Below are positions 33,665 to 41,063 of a DNA stretch of 46,005 nt, one piece after another. This stretch comes from Bacteroidota bacterium. Its GTDB lineage: Bacteria; Bacteroidota; Bacteroidia; Bacteroidales; F082. A program made the translations under genes and the position numbers. The stretch spans positions 1-46,005 of the forward strand of contig JAHLLA010000014.1 of assembly GCA_020444415.1 (NCBI GenBank), given 5' to 3'. The notes beneath the pieces were generated by a model. The model worked only from the letters and a program-made list of their open reading frames with translations, ran no database searches and was not told the origin of the DNA. The number at the start of each line of letters is the position of its first letter. Within the stretch, counting starts at the first letter, position 1.

Positions 33665-34029
33665 GAGTGGCTGGATTTTGCACGATACATCTCATCAAAA
33701 ATTTTAAGAATGTCGAGATTTACCTTTGAAGAAATTTAAATTGTGGCTGTAAATCCTTGTTTAAGTGAGTAGTTTATATCTTATCGGTTTCATGAAACCA
33801 TTTTTTAATCTATCATTAAACCGAAATAAGTGATAGGGTCTCATCTAAATAATAATCTTAACAATTGTCTATCTGTTTATATAGATTTACACTTAAGATA
33901 TTATAATAGCTAGTGCTGTTCTCTTTTTATATATCAACAAAATGGACATAAATTTGTGGTGATTGCCTTTGGTCCAACGATAATTGAAGCACTCGTTTTA
34001 TCCAAGCTAATATTCTTCCAGATTAGTTT
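33665..34029. other. AT-rich stretch without genes
   Basis: No credible coding sequence is seen. TAAATTTG at 33949-33956 matches a -7 box but leads to no gene directly. A perfect palindrome (GGTTTCATGAAACC, 33786-33799) is present. TCGGTTT at 33784-33790 can instead pair with AAACCGA at 33818-33824, giving two mutually exclusive hairpins. It separates the IS remnant from the regulated DUF4386 gene. Confidence 0.5.
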
Positions 34030-34073
34030 GACTTTCGAAATTCATACGTCCTACTTTCCAAATCCCGTCGATT
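34030..34073 (+). promoter_or_regulatory. shared operator, copy A (upstream of DUF4386)
   Basis: This 44-bp stretch starts GACTTTCGAAA, has ACGT at 34046-34049 and ends CGTCGATT at 34066-34073. It aligns without gaps to 38068-38111, with about 34 of 44 positions the same. It ends 17 bp before a TAnnTTTG box, so a bound activator would sit at the -33 region. It is the likely binding site of the AraC-type regulator encoded at 36760-37920. Confidence 0.6.
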
Positions 34074-34090
34074 TACTTTATAGCTAGAAA

Positions 34091-34098
34091 TATTTTTG
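34091..34098 (+). promoter_or_regulatory. -7 box of the DUF4386 gene
   Basis: TATTTTTG, 24 bp before the ATG at 34123. The -33 position has no TTG, which fits a promoter that needs an activator. Confidence 0.55.
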
Positions 34099-34122
34099 CC
34101 GAGTAGTTTTTAAATACCAAAC

Positions 34123-34896
34123 ATGCAATTTGAAAGCAAACCTATTTCTAATTTAGAATTTATTAAAGTTATGGATAACCAAAACAACAGGAATTCAATG
34201 CATATTCTCGCCCGAACAGCCGGATTATTCTATTTATTAATAATTGTATCCGGTCTATTCTCTGAGCTATTTGTTCGTTCACAGATTATTCTAAAAAATG
34301 ATCTGCAAGCCACTGCAGATAATATAATGGCTATGGAACACCTTTTCAGGTTAGGCTTTTTGAGTGACTTTGTGATGGTTTTAAGTGATGTAGGCGTTGC
34401 TGTGTTATTTTTTCTGCTTCTTAAACCGGTGAGCTATGTTATTTCTTTATTAGCCGCCTTTTTTAGATTAGCTCAGGCGACTATTCTTGGAATGAATCTA
34501 CTCAACTACTTTATGCCTCTAATTCTATTGGGAAAGGATGACTTTGCCAACGTTTTCATTGATGATCAACTCAATTCTTTAGTATTTTTATTTCTAGAGG
34601 CACACAATTATGGGTACCTGATTAGTGGAGTTTTTTTTGGAATATCATGTATTCTTCTTGGATATTTATTTTTTAAATCAGTCTTTTTTCCAAAGTGGCT
34701 AAGTGTTTTGGTATTCTTTGCTGGCATAAGTTACTTGATAGATTGTTTTACGAACTTTCTTTCTCCTAATCATGCTTCAATTAGTGAAATTTTAGTGCTA
34801 TCGGTTGCTGTAATATCTGAACTATCTCTTTGCCTTTTTTTATTGATTAAAGGGGCTCATCTTAATAAGTCAAGAAAAGCCAGAATTATAAATTAA
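34123..34896 (+). CDS. DUF4386 family membrane protein
   Basis: A 257-residue protein of family DUF4386. Six or so hydrophobic helices are visible; ARTAGLFYLLIIVSGLFSE near residues 30-48 and a central LGMNLLNYFMPLILLG segment are typical. The ATG at 34171 (giving MDNQNNRNS) is an alternative start, but the -7 box at 34091-34098 fits the earlier one. Function is unknown; DUF4386 genes often occur near AraC-type or transporter genes in Bacteroidota accessory regions. It is preceded by copy A of the shared operator. An SDR gene follows 48 bp later, so the two may be one unit. Confidence 0.75.
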   Translation: MQFESKPISNLEFIKVMDNQNNRNSMHILARTAGLFYLLIIVSGLFSELFVRSQIILKNDLQATADNIMAMEHLFRLGFLSDFVMVLSDVGVAVLFFLLLKPVSYVISLLAAFFRLAQATILGMNLLNYFMPLILLGKDDFANVFIDDQLNSLVFLFLEAHNYGYLISGVFFGISCILLGYLFFKSVFFPKWLSVLVFFAGISYLIDCFTNFLSPNHASISEILVLSVAVISELSLCLFLLIKGAHLNKSRKARIIN

Positions 34897-34944
34897 CTGT
34901 ATGTCGGTAAAAGAAAAGGCATTTAAACTATTAAATATCTTGCA

Positions 34945-35604
34945 ATGAAACATGGAATTATAACAGGTGGAAGCAGAGGGATTGGATTGGCAACAGTTGA
35001 ACTTCTGAGCCAAGATCAAAATACGAATATAATTAGTACATCAACCTCTGGTAAACATAATAGTAGACAATCCCGCATCAAATGTGTTCAATTAGATCTA
35101 TCCAGTACAGAGTCTATCTCGTCATTTGTAAAGAGTATTCAATCCACTGAAATAGATTTTTTAATAAACAATGCAGCTGTATTGATAGAAGACTGGAATA
35201 AAGCTGACATTGATATCGAACAATTGAGAAATACTTTTGAAGTAAACCTTTTTGGCACCATTGAGCTAACTGAAAAACTGCTGCCTTTGATCGATTCAAA
35301 GGCACATATAATCAACATTACTTCTGACTGGGGTTCGTTTAGTGAAAAGAACTTTAACAAATATCAACCCCACTATAAAATGTCAAAAGCTGCTTTAAAT
35401 ATGTACACAAGATTATTGGCAAAACGACTAGCAAAAAACAAGATAATTGTTTCTTCGCTTGATCCAGGCTGGACTAAAACAGATATGGGAGGTATAGATG
35501 GAAGTCGAAATCCATTAGAGGTTGCAAAAGATATTAAATTACTGCTCAATAGTAATGTAAAAAGTGGCTTATTCTGGCATCAGGGTAAAGTACGGGATTG
35601 GTAA
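34945..35604 (+). CDS. short-chain dehydrogenase/reductase
   Basis: A 219-residue SDR. The cofactor motif is TGGSRGIG at residues 7-14, NNAAV lies near residue 74, and the active site is in NITSDWGS with YKMSKAALN (Tyr and Lys four apart). The end is short, without a long substrate lid. It resembles carbonyl or sepiapterin-reductase-like SDRs of accessory clusters; the substrate is unknown. It lies 48 bp downstream of the DUF4386 gene with no promoter between them that I can see, so it is probably part of the same operator-A-controlled unit. Confidence 0.85.
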   Translation: MKHGIITGGSRGIGLATVELLSQDQNTNIISTSTSGKHNSRQSRIKCVQLDLSSTESISSFVKSIQSTEIDFLINNAAVLIEDWNKADIDIEQLRNTFEVNLFGTIELTEKLLPLIDSKAHIINITSDWGSFSEKNFNKYQPHYKMSKAALNMYTRLLAKRLAKNKIIVSSLDPGWTKTDMGGIDGSRNPLEVAKDIKLLLNSNVKSGLFWHQGKVRDW

Positions 35605-35730
35605 GAAGGCAATTTAATTGTCATTGGTCAATTATTAGAGGTTTCACTTTAACTTGACTGCTGCTTAAAACAACTGATAATTAATCTTTTAAATATAAAT
35701 AACTAAATGTCAAACTAAAAATTTTATAAT

Positions 35731-36051
35731 ATGATTAAAAGAACAATAAAAACAATGACGATACTTTTTGTTTTGTCAATAATGTTGACCTCATGCTATT
35801 CATATAAAAGTGTTGTTGGAGATGGCGCTAACGATCAAAGCAAAGTAAAAACAACCGAATGGAATCATTATATGCTTTACGGTTTGATTCCGTTGAAAGT
35901 ATCTGACTCAAAAGTAATGGCAAACGAAGCAACAAATTATACTGTTCATACTCGACAATCCGTTTTTAATGGAATTATTACTGGTGTAACTCTAGGGATT
36001 TATTCTCCTACTGTAACTACGGTTGAGACTGTAACTACGGCTGAGAAGTAA
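35731..36051 (+). CDS. Bor-like lipoprotein
   Basis: A 106-residue predicted lipoprotein. A signal peptide ends in the lipobox LTSC with the modified cysteine at residue 22. The C-terminal half has FNGIITGVTLGIYSPTVTTVE, which resembles the conserved NG...TLGIYTP segment of lambda Bor/Iss lipoproteins, known for serum resistance in enterobacteria. The likeness is by eye only and the function in this organism is not implied. It is followed by a perfect terminator hairpin at 36063-36092. It stands alone between the SDR gene and the convergent DUF4260 gene. Confidence 0.6.
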   Translation: MIKRTIKTMTILFVLSIMLTSCYSYKSVVGDGANDQSKVKTTEWNHYMLYGLIPLKVSDSKVMANEATNYTVHTRQSVFNGIITGVTLGIYSPTVTTVETVTTAEK

Positions 36052-36062
36052 TAGTATAACAA

Positions 36063-36092
36063 AGCGAGGTAAGAAAATATTCTTATCTCGCT
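36063..36092 (+). terminator. terminator hairpin after the Bor-like gene
   Basis: AGCGAGGTAAGAA (36063-36075) and TTCTTATCTCGCT (36080-36092) pair over 13 bp (one G-T) around an AATA loop. It lies 11 bp after the stop; the following bases are T-rich but not a pure run. The rest of the gap to 36300 holds nothing recognisable. Confidence 0.7.
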
Positions 36093-36300
36093 ATTATTAT
36101 TTATGAATGATCCAACTTTAATTAGCTCATCTACAGACCCTGCTAAAAGTTATTATTAGATACAATCAGTTTATCAATTTTACAATATCAACAGTAGTCC
36201 TACATTTCGATTTACTTTCAAAGAAAACCATGAATTTTACCTGTTAACGCTTCCGTAACAATTATCCTTTTGTGTTCGACGATTACAAGTTTATCAGATG

Positions 36301-36669
36301 TTATCCTTTCTGCTCGTTCCTTTCCCCAATCCAACCGAGGTGTGTGTTTTTAAAGTGATCTTTATATTTTAATCCATATCCAAAAATTCTGTCCATTGTA
36401 CTATGACCAAATAACACAAGACCAATTAAAATTACAATATCATTTGAAGTGAAATATCCTAATAATGCAATGGCAATAGCCAGAAATCTGAAATGAAAAA
36501 TATTATATATCCAGGCTCCTATTTTATTATTAATAAAATAACCAAGCATACTTAAATCTGGAAAAAATAGTAGCACAATAAATACCCACCAATCAAATCC
36601 TATAAGCATGCTTAAAACATATGTAGAAATAAACAATGCTATTTCTTCTAGTTGAATCAGTTTTTTCAT
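36301..36669 (-). CDS. DUF4260 family membrane protein
   Basis: A 122-residue protein of family DUF4260 with four hydrophobic segments. Family landmarks are IGFDWWVFIVLLFFPDLSMLGY near residues 23-44 and a C-terminal GHSTMDRIFGYGLKY. The histidine and aspartates in these motifs are typical, but no function is known. It is leftward and separate from the AraC gene by 90 bp on the same strand. A partial match to the shared operator (36724-36743) lies just upstream. Confidence 0.8.
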   Translation of the reverse strand: MKKLIQLEEIALFISTYVLSMLIGFDWWVFIVLLFFPDLSMLGYFINNKIGAWIYNIFHFRFLAIAIALLGYFTSNDIVILIGLVLFGHSTMDRIFGYGLKYKDHFKNTHLGWIGERNEQKG

Positions 36670-36723
36670 TCTTTTTTACATTTTAAATTCGGGTACAAAA
36701 TAAGCGCAAGAAAACAATCTTAT

Positions 36724-36743
36724 CGACTGATTTATGAAAGTCG
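36724..36743 (-). promoter_or_regulatory. partial match to the shared operator
   Basis: On the minus strand this begins CGACTTTC, then AAA, and CAGTCG, resembling the first 20 bp of operator copy B. It points toward the DUF4260 gene as A and B point toward theirs. The second half of the element is not conserved, and no -7 box sits at the matching distance, so this may be chance. Confidence 0.25.
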
Positions 36744-36759
36744 AACCTATTGTCATTGC

Positions 36760-37920
36760 TTATTCAATAGTTTTTTTATTCCGAAATTCACTTGGAGTTA
36801 ATCCGGTAAATTTTTTAAAAGCAGCGTTAAAAGATGATTTTGTGTTAAACCCGCAATCCATGGCAACACCTAAAATTGAATAGTTATCATATTTTGGATC
36901 TTTCAATCGAAGTTTTATTTCTTCTACCCTGTTTCTATTGATGAAATCAAAAAACGAGTCACAAGAATATCTGCCAATCAATTCTGATAATTGATAGGGT
37001 TGAATATTTAATATTTTACTAAGCTCGGTAAGTGACAGATTGTTCTCCACAAAAACTTTATCCTGTTCAATTGCTTTTCTGAGCTTTTCAGAATACTTCT
37101 TATACTGGTCTTCATCGAGGATATATTTATTTCGGATCTTAATTTTATTTACGATATCGACACCTTCAGGACTGCGGGAATAACTTTTATTTTCATTGAA
37201 TTCAACAGCAAATATTTTATTTTTATTCCATGTTGAGAAAGCAAATCCATAAATCACTATGCTTATAAACAATCCAATGATATTGTTTGAGATTGTATAG
37301 CTTATAGAATAAATATATCCTATTAGAAAGGTTAAAACCGATATGATGAGTATTATTAAGAAAAAGTTCAGAATTCTTTTTGATTGTGAAAGTGAGATTT
37401 CTTCAATCGAAGAATAATTGGCCAATATGCGGATCTGATATTTTCTTATAATCCACATACATAGAAATACATACACGGTAAGATAAACTACTCTAAATAC
37501 TTGCATTAAAAGAGCTCTTAACGGAACCTGATCATTTAAAAAGATATAGTCTGCAAAATCAACCTTTTCATTAGCAGAAAGCATATAAAAGGGAATGTTA
37601 AGAATTATATAAATAATAAATGGAAATAAATGCAAGTAAAAATAGGGCGGTAATTTATTCTTAGTAAGTACCTCAATGTAGAAGAAAAGCAATGGGCCAT
37701 AGAGTAGAAACAATGGGTCAGCTATATTTATAAGGTGCGGATATATTTTATAATATCCTGATAAGCCAAAAACACCACCCAAAATGCTAATCGATAAAAT
37801 AAGTGTTAGTAAACCTAAAACAAGTGACTTCTTATCATTTAACCTGCTATGAACTATTAAATAGGTTAAAAAAATGCCTTGTAGTGCAGCTGCAAAGTTT
37901 AAGAATATTAAAAATTGCAT
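36760..37920 (-). CDS. membrane-embedded AraC-family regulator
   Basis: A 386-residue protein with about seven hydrophobic helices in residues 1-230 and an AraC-type DNA-binding domain at about residues 285-382. The latter has the two helix-turn-helix units, the second with FNTKSSFNAAFKKFTGLTPSEFR, a close match to the AraC signature. Such 7TM-AraC proteins are common in Bacteroidota and are thought to sense a membrane or outside signal. The linker (about 230-285) is charged. It is divergent from the cyclase gene, and the operator copies flank its locus on both sides. No periplasmic sensor domain is seen, so the stimulus is unknown. Confidence 0.85.
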   Translation of the reverse strand: MQFLIFLNFAAALQGIFLTYLIVHSRLNDKKSLVLGLLTLILSISILGGVFGLSGYYKIYPHLINIADPLFLLYGPLLFFYIEVLTKNKLPPYFYLHLFPFIIYIILNIPFYMLSANEKVDFADYIFLNDQVPLRALLMQVFRVVYLTVYVFLCMWIIRKYQIRILANYSSIEEISLSQSKRILNFFLIILIISVLTFLIGYIYSISYTISNNIIGLFISIVIYGFAFSTWNKNKIFAVEFNENKSYSRSPEGVDIVNKIKIRNKYILDEDQYKKYSEKLRKAIEQDKVFVENNLSLTELSKILNIQPYQLSELIGRYSCDSFFDFINRNRVEEIKLRLKDPKYDNYSILGVAMDCGFNTKSSFNAAFKKFTGLTPSEFRNKKTIE

Positions 37921-37947
37921 TCAGAATACATTATAGAGTTTGTGTTC

Positions 37948-37955
37948 CAAAATTA
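37948..37955 (-). promoter_or_regulatory. candidate -7 box of the AraC gene
   Basis: On the minus strand this reads TAATTTTG (TAnnTTTG) and lies 27 bp before the AraC start. No -33 TTG lies at the usual distance. Confidence 0.45.
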
Positions 37956-38067
37956 CAATTTGTTCTGAGAAATAAAAATATTATTAAGAATAAATCTAAA
38001 TAGGATTCTATAGCTTTAGACTAAACGTGCGAATAATTACCGACTTGCCTTTAAAACAAAGGCGTAC

Positions 38068-38111
38068 GACTTTCGAAAAACAGACGTTCGATTTGCCGAA
38101 TTGCGTCGATT
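38068..38111 (+). promoter_or_regulatory. shared operator, copy B (upstream of the cyclase operon)
   Basis: The 44-bp element starts GACTTTCGAAA, has ACGT at 38084-38087 and ends CGTCGATT at 38104-38111. It matches 34030-34073 gap-free over most positions. It ends 18 bp before TACTTTTG. It lies in the AraC-cyclase intergenic region, where the divergent regulator could also control itself. A separate GCCTTT...AAAGGC inverted repeat lies just upstream, at about 38047-38063. Confidence 0.6.
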
Positions 38112-38129
38112 GATCCATTCGTTGCAATG

Positions 38130-38137
38130 TACTTTTG
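38130..38137 (+). promoter_or_regulatory. -7 box of the cyclase operon
   Basis: TACTTTTG, a TAnnTTTG match 31 bp before the ATG. A TTG at 38110-38112 overlaps the end of operator B at a 17-bp spacing, shorter than the usual 19-21. Confidence 0.6.
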
Positions 38138-38168
38138 ACAAAAAGTTTAATCACAAAAACTAATTGTC

Positions 38169-39146
38169 ATGAAAAAAATAAGTTTGTTATTAATATTATC
38201 CAGCCTGCTATGGAGTCAGAGCCCAGCACAAGTTATAGAAGATGTTGGAGTAAGTCCATGGGGGGCAGATGATGAAATCGGCACCTTAAATATGATGAGT
38301 GAGGAGTCTCGTCATGAAGCCTTGTTAGATATAACATCAGGAAAAGTCTACGATCTGAGTGTTGAATATTTCGTGGGGATGCCTAGTTTTCATAGCCTGG
38401 GAGATCCACCTTATCAATATTGGTTGACTCATACACCTCACGGTACAGTAGTAGATGATCCAAACGGTCTTGGTGAGCAAATGAATAAGAAAGTTAGCTA
38501 TACGGGAGATGCCATATCAATGTATACACATATGGGTACTCATATTGATGCACTAAATCATTTCGGTTTAAATGGAAAAATATGGAATGGCTTCACACCC
38601 GAAGAGCATTTAGGAGATAAAGGCTGGAACAAAACAGGTGCTGAGTCTATACCTCCAATAATCGCGCGCGGTGTTTTGATTGATGTAGCTTCATACAAAG
38701 GTTTAACTGTGCTAGATGAGAATTATCGTGTTAATTCAGACGATTTAAAAGGAGCTCTGAGGAAACAAGGTGTTAAACTTCATAAAGGGGATGTTGTTTT
38801 GATCCGAACTGGTCAAGCACAATTTTATCAGGATGCAAGCCATTATCTACATAATTATCCGGGAATAAACCTGGACGCTGTAAAATGGTTGGTTGAGAAA
38901 AAAGAAATAATGCTGCTAGGGGCCGACAACCTTAGTCTTGAAGCCTTTCCCCCCGAGAGGGATGACAATTGGGTTCCGGTGCACACTTACCTTTTAGCCG
39001 AAAAAGGAGTAATGTTTATAGAACAAATGAACCTGGAAGAACTCGCTAAAGACAAGACATATGAATTTGCATTTATTGCAGCCTCTTTAAAACTCCGTGG
39101 AGCAAGTGGATCTCCTATGAGGCCGCTTGCTTTACCTATAAAATAA
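38169..39146 (+). CDS. secreted cyclase/kynurenine-formamidase-family protein
   Basis: A 325-residue protein of the metal-dependent cyclase family (PF04199). A signal peptide (hydrophobic residues 5-16, cut near SPAQV) sends it to the periplasm or beyond. The metal motif HMGTHIDALNH (H121, H125, D127, H131) is the HxGTHxDxxxH signature; VGMPSFHSLGDPP and DVVLIRTGQ are also typical. Family members act on N-formylkynurenine, isatin and polyketide precursors; the substrate here is unknown, and most of them are cytosolic, so the export is notable. It starts a likely operon with DMT, GNAT, nitroreductase and VOC genes downstream of operator B. Confidence 0.85.
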   Translation: MKKISLLLILSSLLWSQSPAQVIEDVGVSPWGADDEIGTLNMMSEESRHEALLDITSGKVYDLSVEYFVGMPSFHSLGDPPYQYWLTHTPHGTVVDDPNGLGEQMNKKVSYTGDAISMYTHMGTHIDALNHFGLNGKIWNGFTPEEHLGDKGWNKTGAESIPPIIARGVLIDVASYKGLTVLDENYRVNSDDLKGALRKQGVKLHKGDVVLIRTGQAQFYQDASHYLHNYPGINLDAVKWLVEKKEIMLLGADNLSLEAFPPERDDNWVPVHTYLLAEKGVMFIEQMNLEELAKDKTYEFAFIAASLKLRGASGSPMRPLALPIK

Positions 39147-39200
39147 CTGACAGTCCTAAATCAAGGTTTATTGTAAGAAACCTACAAAAAATTTAATATC

Positions 39201-39650
39201 ATGAATCATATTACTATTATGCTTTTTGCAATGACAGGTGGCGTATTACTCTCTGTGCAGGGAGGTTTAAACTCACAACTCGGTGTTTTACTAAAGAATC
39301 CACTGTTAGCGACGCTAGTGGTATATCTCTTCAGTACTTTCTTCGCTTTGTTATTCGTATTGCTTAGTGTAAGGAGTGTACCTTCAATTCAACAAGTAAA
39401 AGACATTCCCATGTATCTGTGGTTTACTGGTGCACTTTTCAGTGTGATAGGGATAAGCCTTTATTATTATACTATTCCAAAACTTGGTATATCAACTATG
39501 ATCACTATTGGCCTTTTCGGTCAAATGTTATTTTCTGTGGTTGCTGGTCATTTTGGTTGGTTTGGGCTTCCACAAGAACCTGTTGATTTTAAAAGGGTAT
39601 TAGGTGTGTCGTCAATGATACTAGGGATTTTTCTAATTAATAATAAATAG
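39201..39650 (+). CDS. DMT family transporter, YdcZ/DUF606 type
   Basis: A 149-residue membrane protein with five hydrophobic segments. This is the normal size for the YdcZ/DUF606 branch of the drug/metabolite transporter superfamily, which forms a functional unit as an oligomer. Landmarks are TGGVLLSVQGGLNSQLG at the N-terminus and FTGALFSVIGISLYYYTIPKLG in the middle. It is probably an inner-membrane exporter; the substrate is unknown. It lies 54 bp after the cyclase gene and 2 bp before the acetyltransferase gene, so it is likely co-transcribed. Its product could export what the cyclase handles. Confidence 0.8.
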   Translation: MNHITIMLFAMTGGVLLSVQGGLNSQLGVLLKNPLLATLVVYLFSTFFALLFVLLSVRSVPSIQQVKDIPMYLWFTGALFSVIGISLYYYTIPKLGISTMITIGLFGQMLFSVVAGHFGWFGLPQEPVDFKRVLGVSSMILGIFLINNK

Positions 39651-39652
39651 AA

Positions 39653-40384
39653 ATGGACTTGATTAAAGAAAATATAGATAATCTAACGAACCTTTGGCAG
39701 GTTGTTGGTAAAAATGCGAAATCGTTTTACGTCAATAGTGAATTCAGTTATTGCTTTGTAAATTATTCGGAATGGCCAAACAGATTATGGTTTAGCACTG
39801 CTATAAACGATAAAAACTTGGAACAGGCCAGGAATATCATGCTAAACATACCTGTAACTTTAAAAGTTTCACATTGGGAATTCTTAGATAGCAATTCTGA
39901 ATTGCTTTTTAAAAAACATGGTTTTATAAAATTATCCGAACAATTTGGTATGTCGCTGAAATTGTACGAAAAATATGAATCCGACAGTTTTATCAACTTA
40001 CACAAAGTTACTAATGAAGATGAGGCCTTGCTATGGTCTGATTTGTTTCAAAAAGCATTTAATTATCATATAAGCGATGTGCTTGTATTGCATAGCAGGC
40101 ATGAGATTGATTATTTTATAGCGTATCATGATGATCAAGCAGTAGGAACATGCATGCTCTATAGTAATTCAAATGATATTGTTGGATTTCATTCTATGGG
40201 TATTATTCCTGAAATGAGAAGAAGGGGTTATGCTGAAGAAATAATTAAACAAATGCTTAGTCAATCCATTGTGCAGGGATTCAAATATGCGACGCTACAA
40301 GCTTCTGAAATGGCTAAGCCATTATACGAGAAATATGGATTTGACACCCAATTTATAATGAAGAATTATCAATTAAATATATAG
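39653..40384 (+). CDS. GNAT family N-acetyltransferase
   Basis: A 243-residue protein whose C-terminal half is a GNAT fold: GTCMLY, then GFHSMGIIPEMRRRGYAEEIIKQML with the acetyl-CoA loop (RRRGYA), and MAKPLYEKYGF at the end. The N-terminal half looks like a second, degenerate GNAT-like domain with no CoA loop. Family members acetylate amines on small molecules or proteins; the substrate cannot be told. It starts 2 bp after the DMT gene and ends 5 bp before the nitroreductase gene, so it is inside the putative operon. Confidence 0.82.
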   Translation: MDLIKENIDNLTNLWQVVGKNAKSFYVNSEFSYCFVNYSEWPNRLWFSTAINDKNLEQARNIMLNIPVTLKVSHWEFLDSNSELLFKKHGFIKLSEQFGMSLKLYEKYESDSFINLHKVTNEDEALLWSDLFQKAFNYHISDVLVLHSRHEIDYFIAYHDDQAVGTCMLYSNSNDIVGFHSMGIIPEMRRRGYAEEIIKQMLSQSIVQGFKYATLQASEMAKPLYEKYGFDTQFIMKNYQLNI

Positions 40385-40389
40385 AAAAA

Positions 40390-41046
40390 ATGGAACTATT
40401 AAAAAATTTAAGGTGGCGATACGCAACAAAAAGATTTGATACTTCGAAAAAAGTCAGCACCAATGATTTAGCAAAATTAAAAGAAGCAATTCAGTTATCT
40501 GTTTCTTCTTATGGATTGCAGCTTTATAAAGTACTCATTATTCAAGATATGGAACTAAGAGAAGAACTGAAACCTGTATCCTGGAATCAGAATCAAATTA
40601 CAGAAGCGTCTCACTTAATTGTTTTTTGTAACTATACTGATGTAAATTCATTCGACATTGAAGAGTTTATTCAAACAACGTCAGATATAAGAGGCATTGA
40701 TTATGAAAAATTAAAAGGATATGGAGATTTTATCAACTCAAAACTTGATGAAAAATCAGATGATCAAAAAAGAAACTGGCTTGAGCGTCAACCATACATA
40801 GCCCTTGCAAATCTTTTAATGGCTTCTGCTGAATTAAAGATTGATGCTTGCCCAATGGAAGGATTTGAGTCAGAAAAATACAATGAAATACTTGGGCTAA
40901 ATGAAAGCGGGTTGAATGCCTGTGTAATTGCAGCCATTGGATATCGAAGTCCAGAGGATCAATCACATAAATTTCCAAAAATAAGAAAGCCTGCGGATAA
41001 GCTTTTTGAGGAAATAGAGCATTTTGTAACTACTCCTGTAATTTGA
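40390..41046 (+). CDS. nitroreductase-family NAD(P)H-dependent oxidoreductase
   Basis: A 218-residue flavoprotein of the NfsB-like nitroreductase family. It begins LRWRYATKRFDTSKKVS, with the FMN-phosphate-binding arginines. LSVSSYGLQLYKVLII and ERQPYIALANLLMASAELKIDACPMEGFE follow; the latter carries the conserved FMN-contacting stretch. A C-terminal KIRKP is typical. It reduces quinones, nitro compounds or similar with NAD(P)H; the physiological substrate is open. It lies five bases after the acetyltransferase gene. Confidence 0.88.
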   Translation: MELLKNLRWRYATKRFDTSKKVSTNDLAKLKEAIQLSVSSYGLQLYKVLIIQDMELREELKPVSWNQNQITEASHLIVFCNYTDVNSFDIEEFIQTTSDIRGIDYEKLKGYGDFINSKLDEKSDDQKRNWLERQPYIALANLLMASAELKIDACPMEGFESEKYNEILGLNESGLNACVIAAIGYRSPEDQSHKFPKIRKPADKLFEEIEHFVTTPVI

Positions 41047-41063
41047 CGTCAAAAAAAAGTAAA

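Noticed and set aside
33925-34030. Short minus-strand open frame in the gap before DUF4386
   Set aside because: About 35 codons, no start signal and no resemblance to a known protein.
36207-36218. TCGATTTACTTT, identical to the end of operator copy A and its flank
   Set aside because: Only 12 AT-rich bases match, the rest of the element is missing and no gene start follows, so chance is likely.
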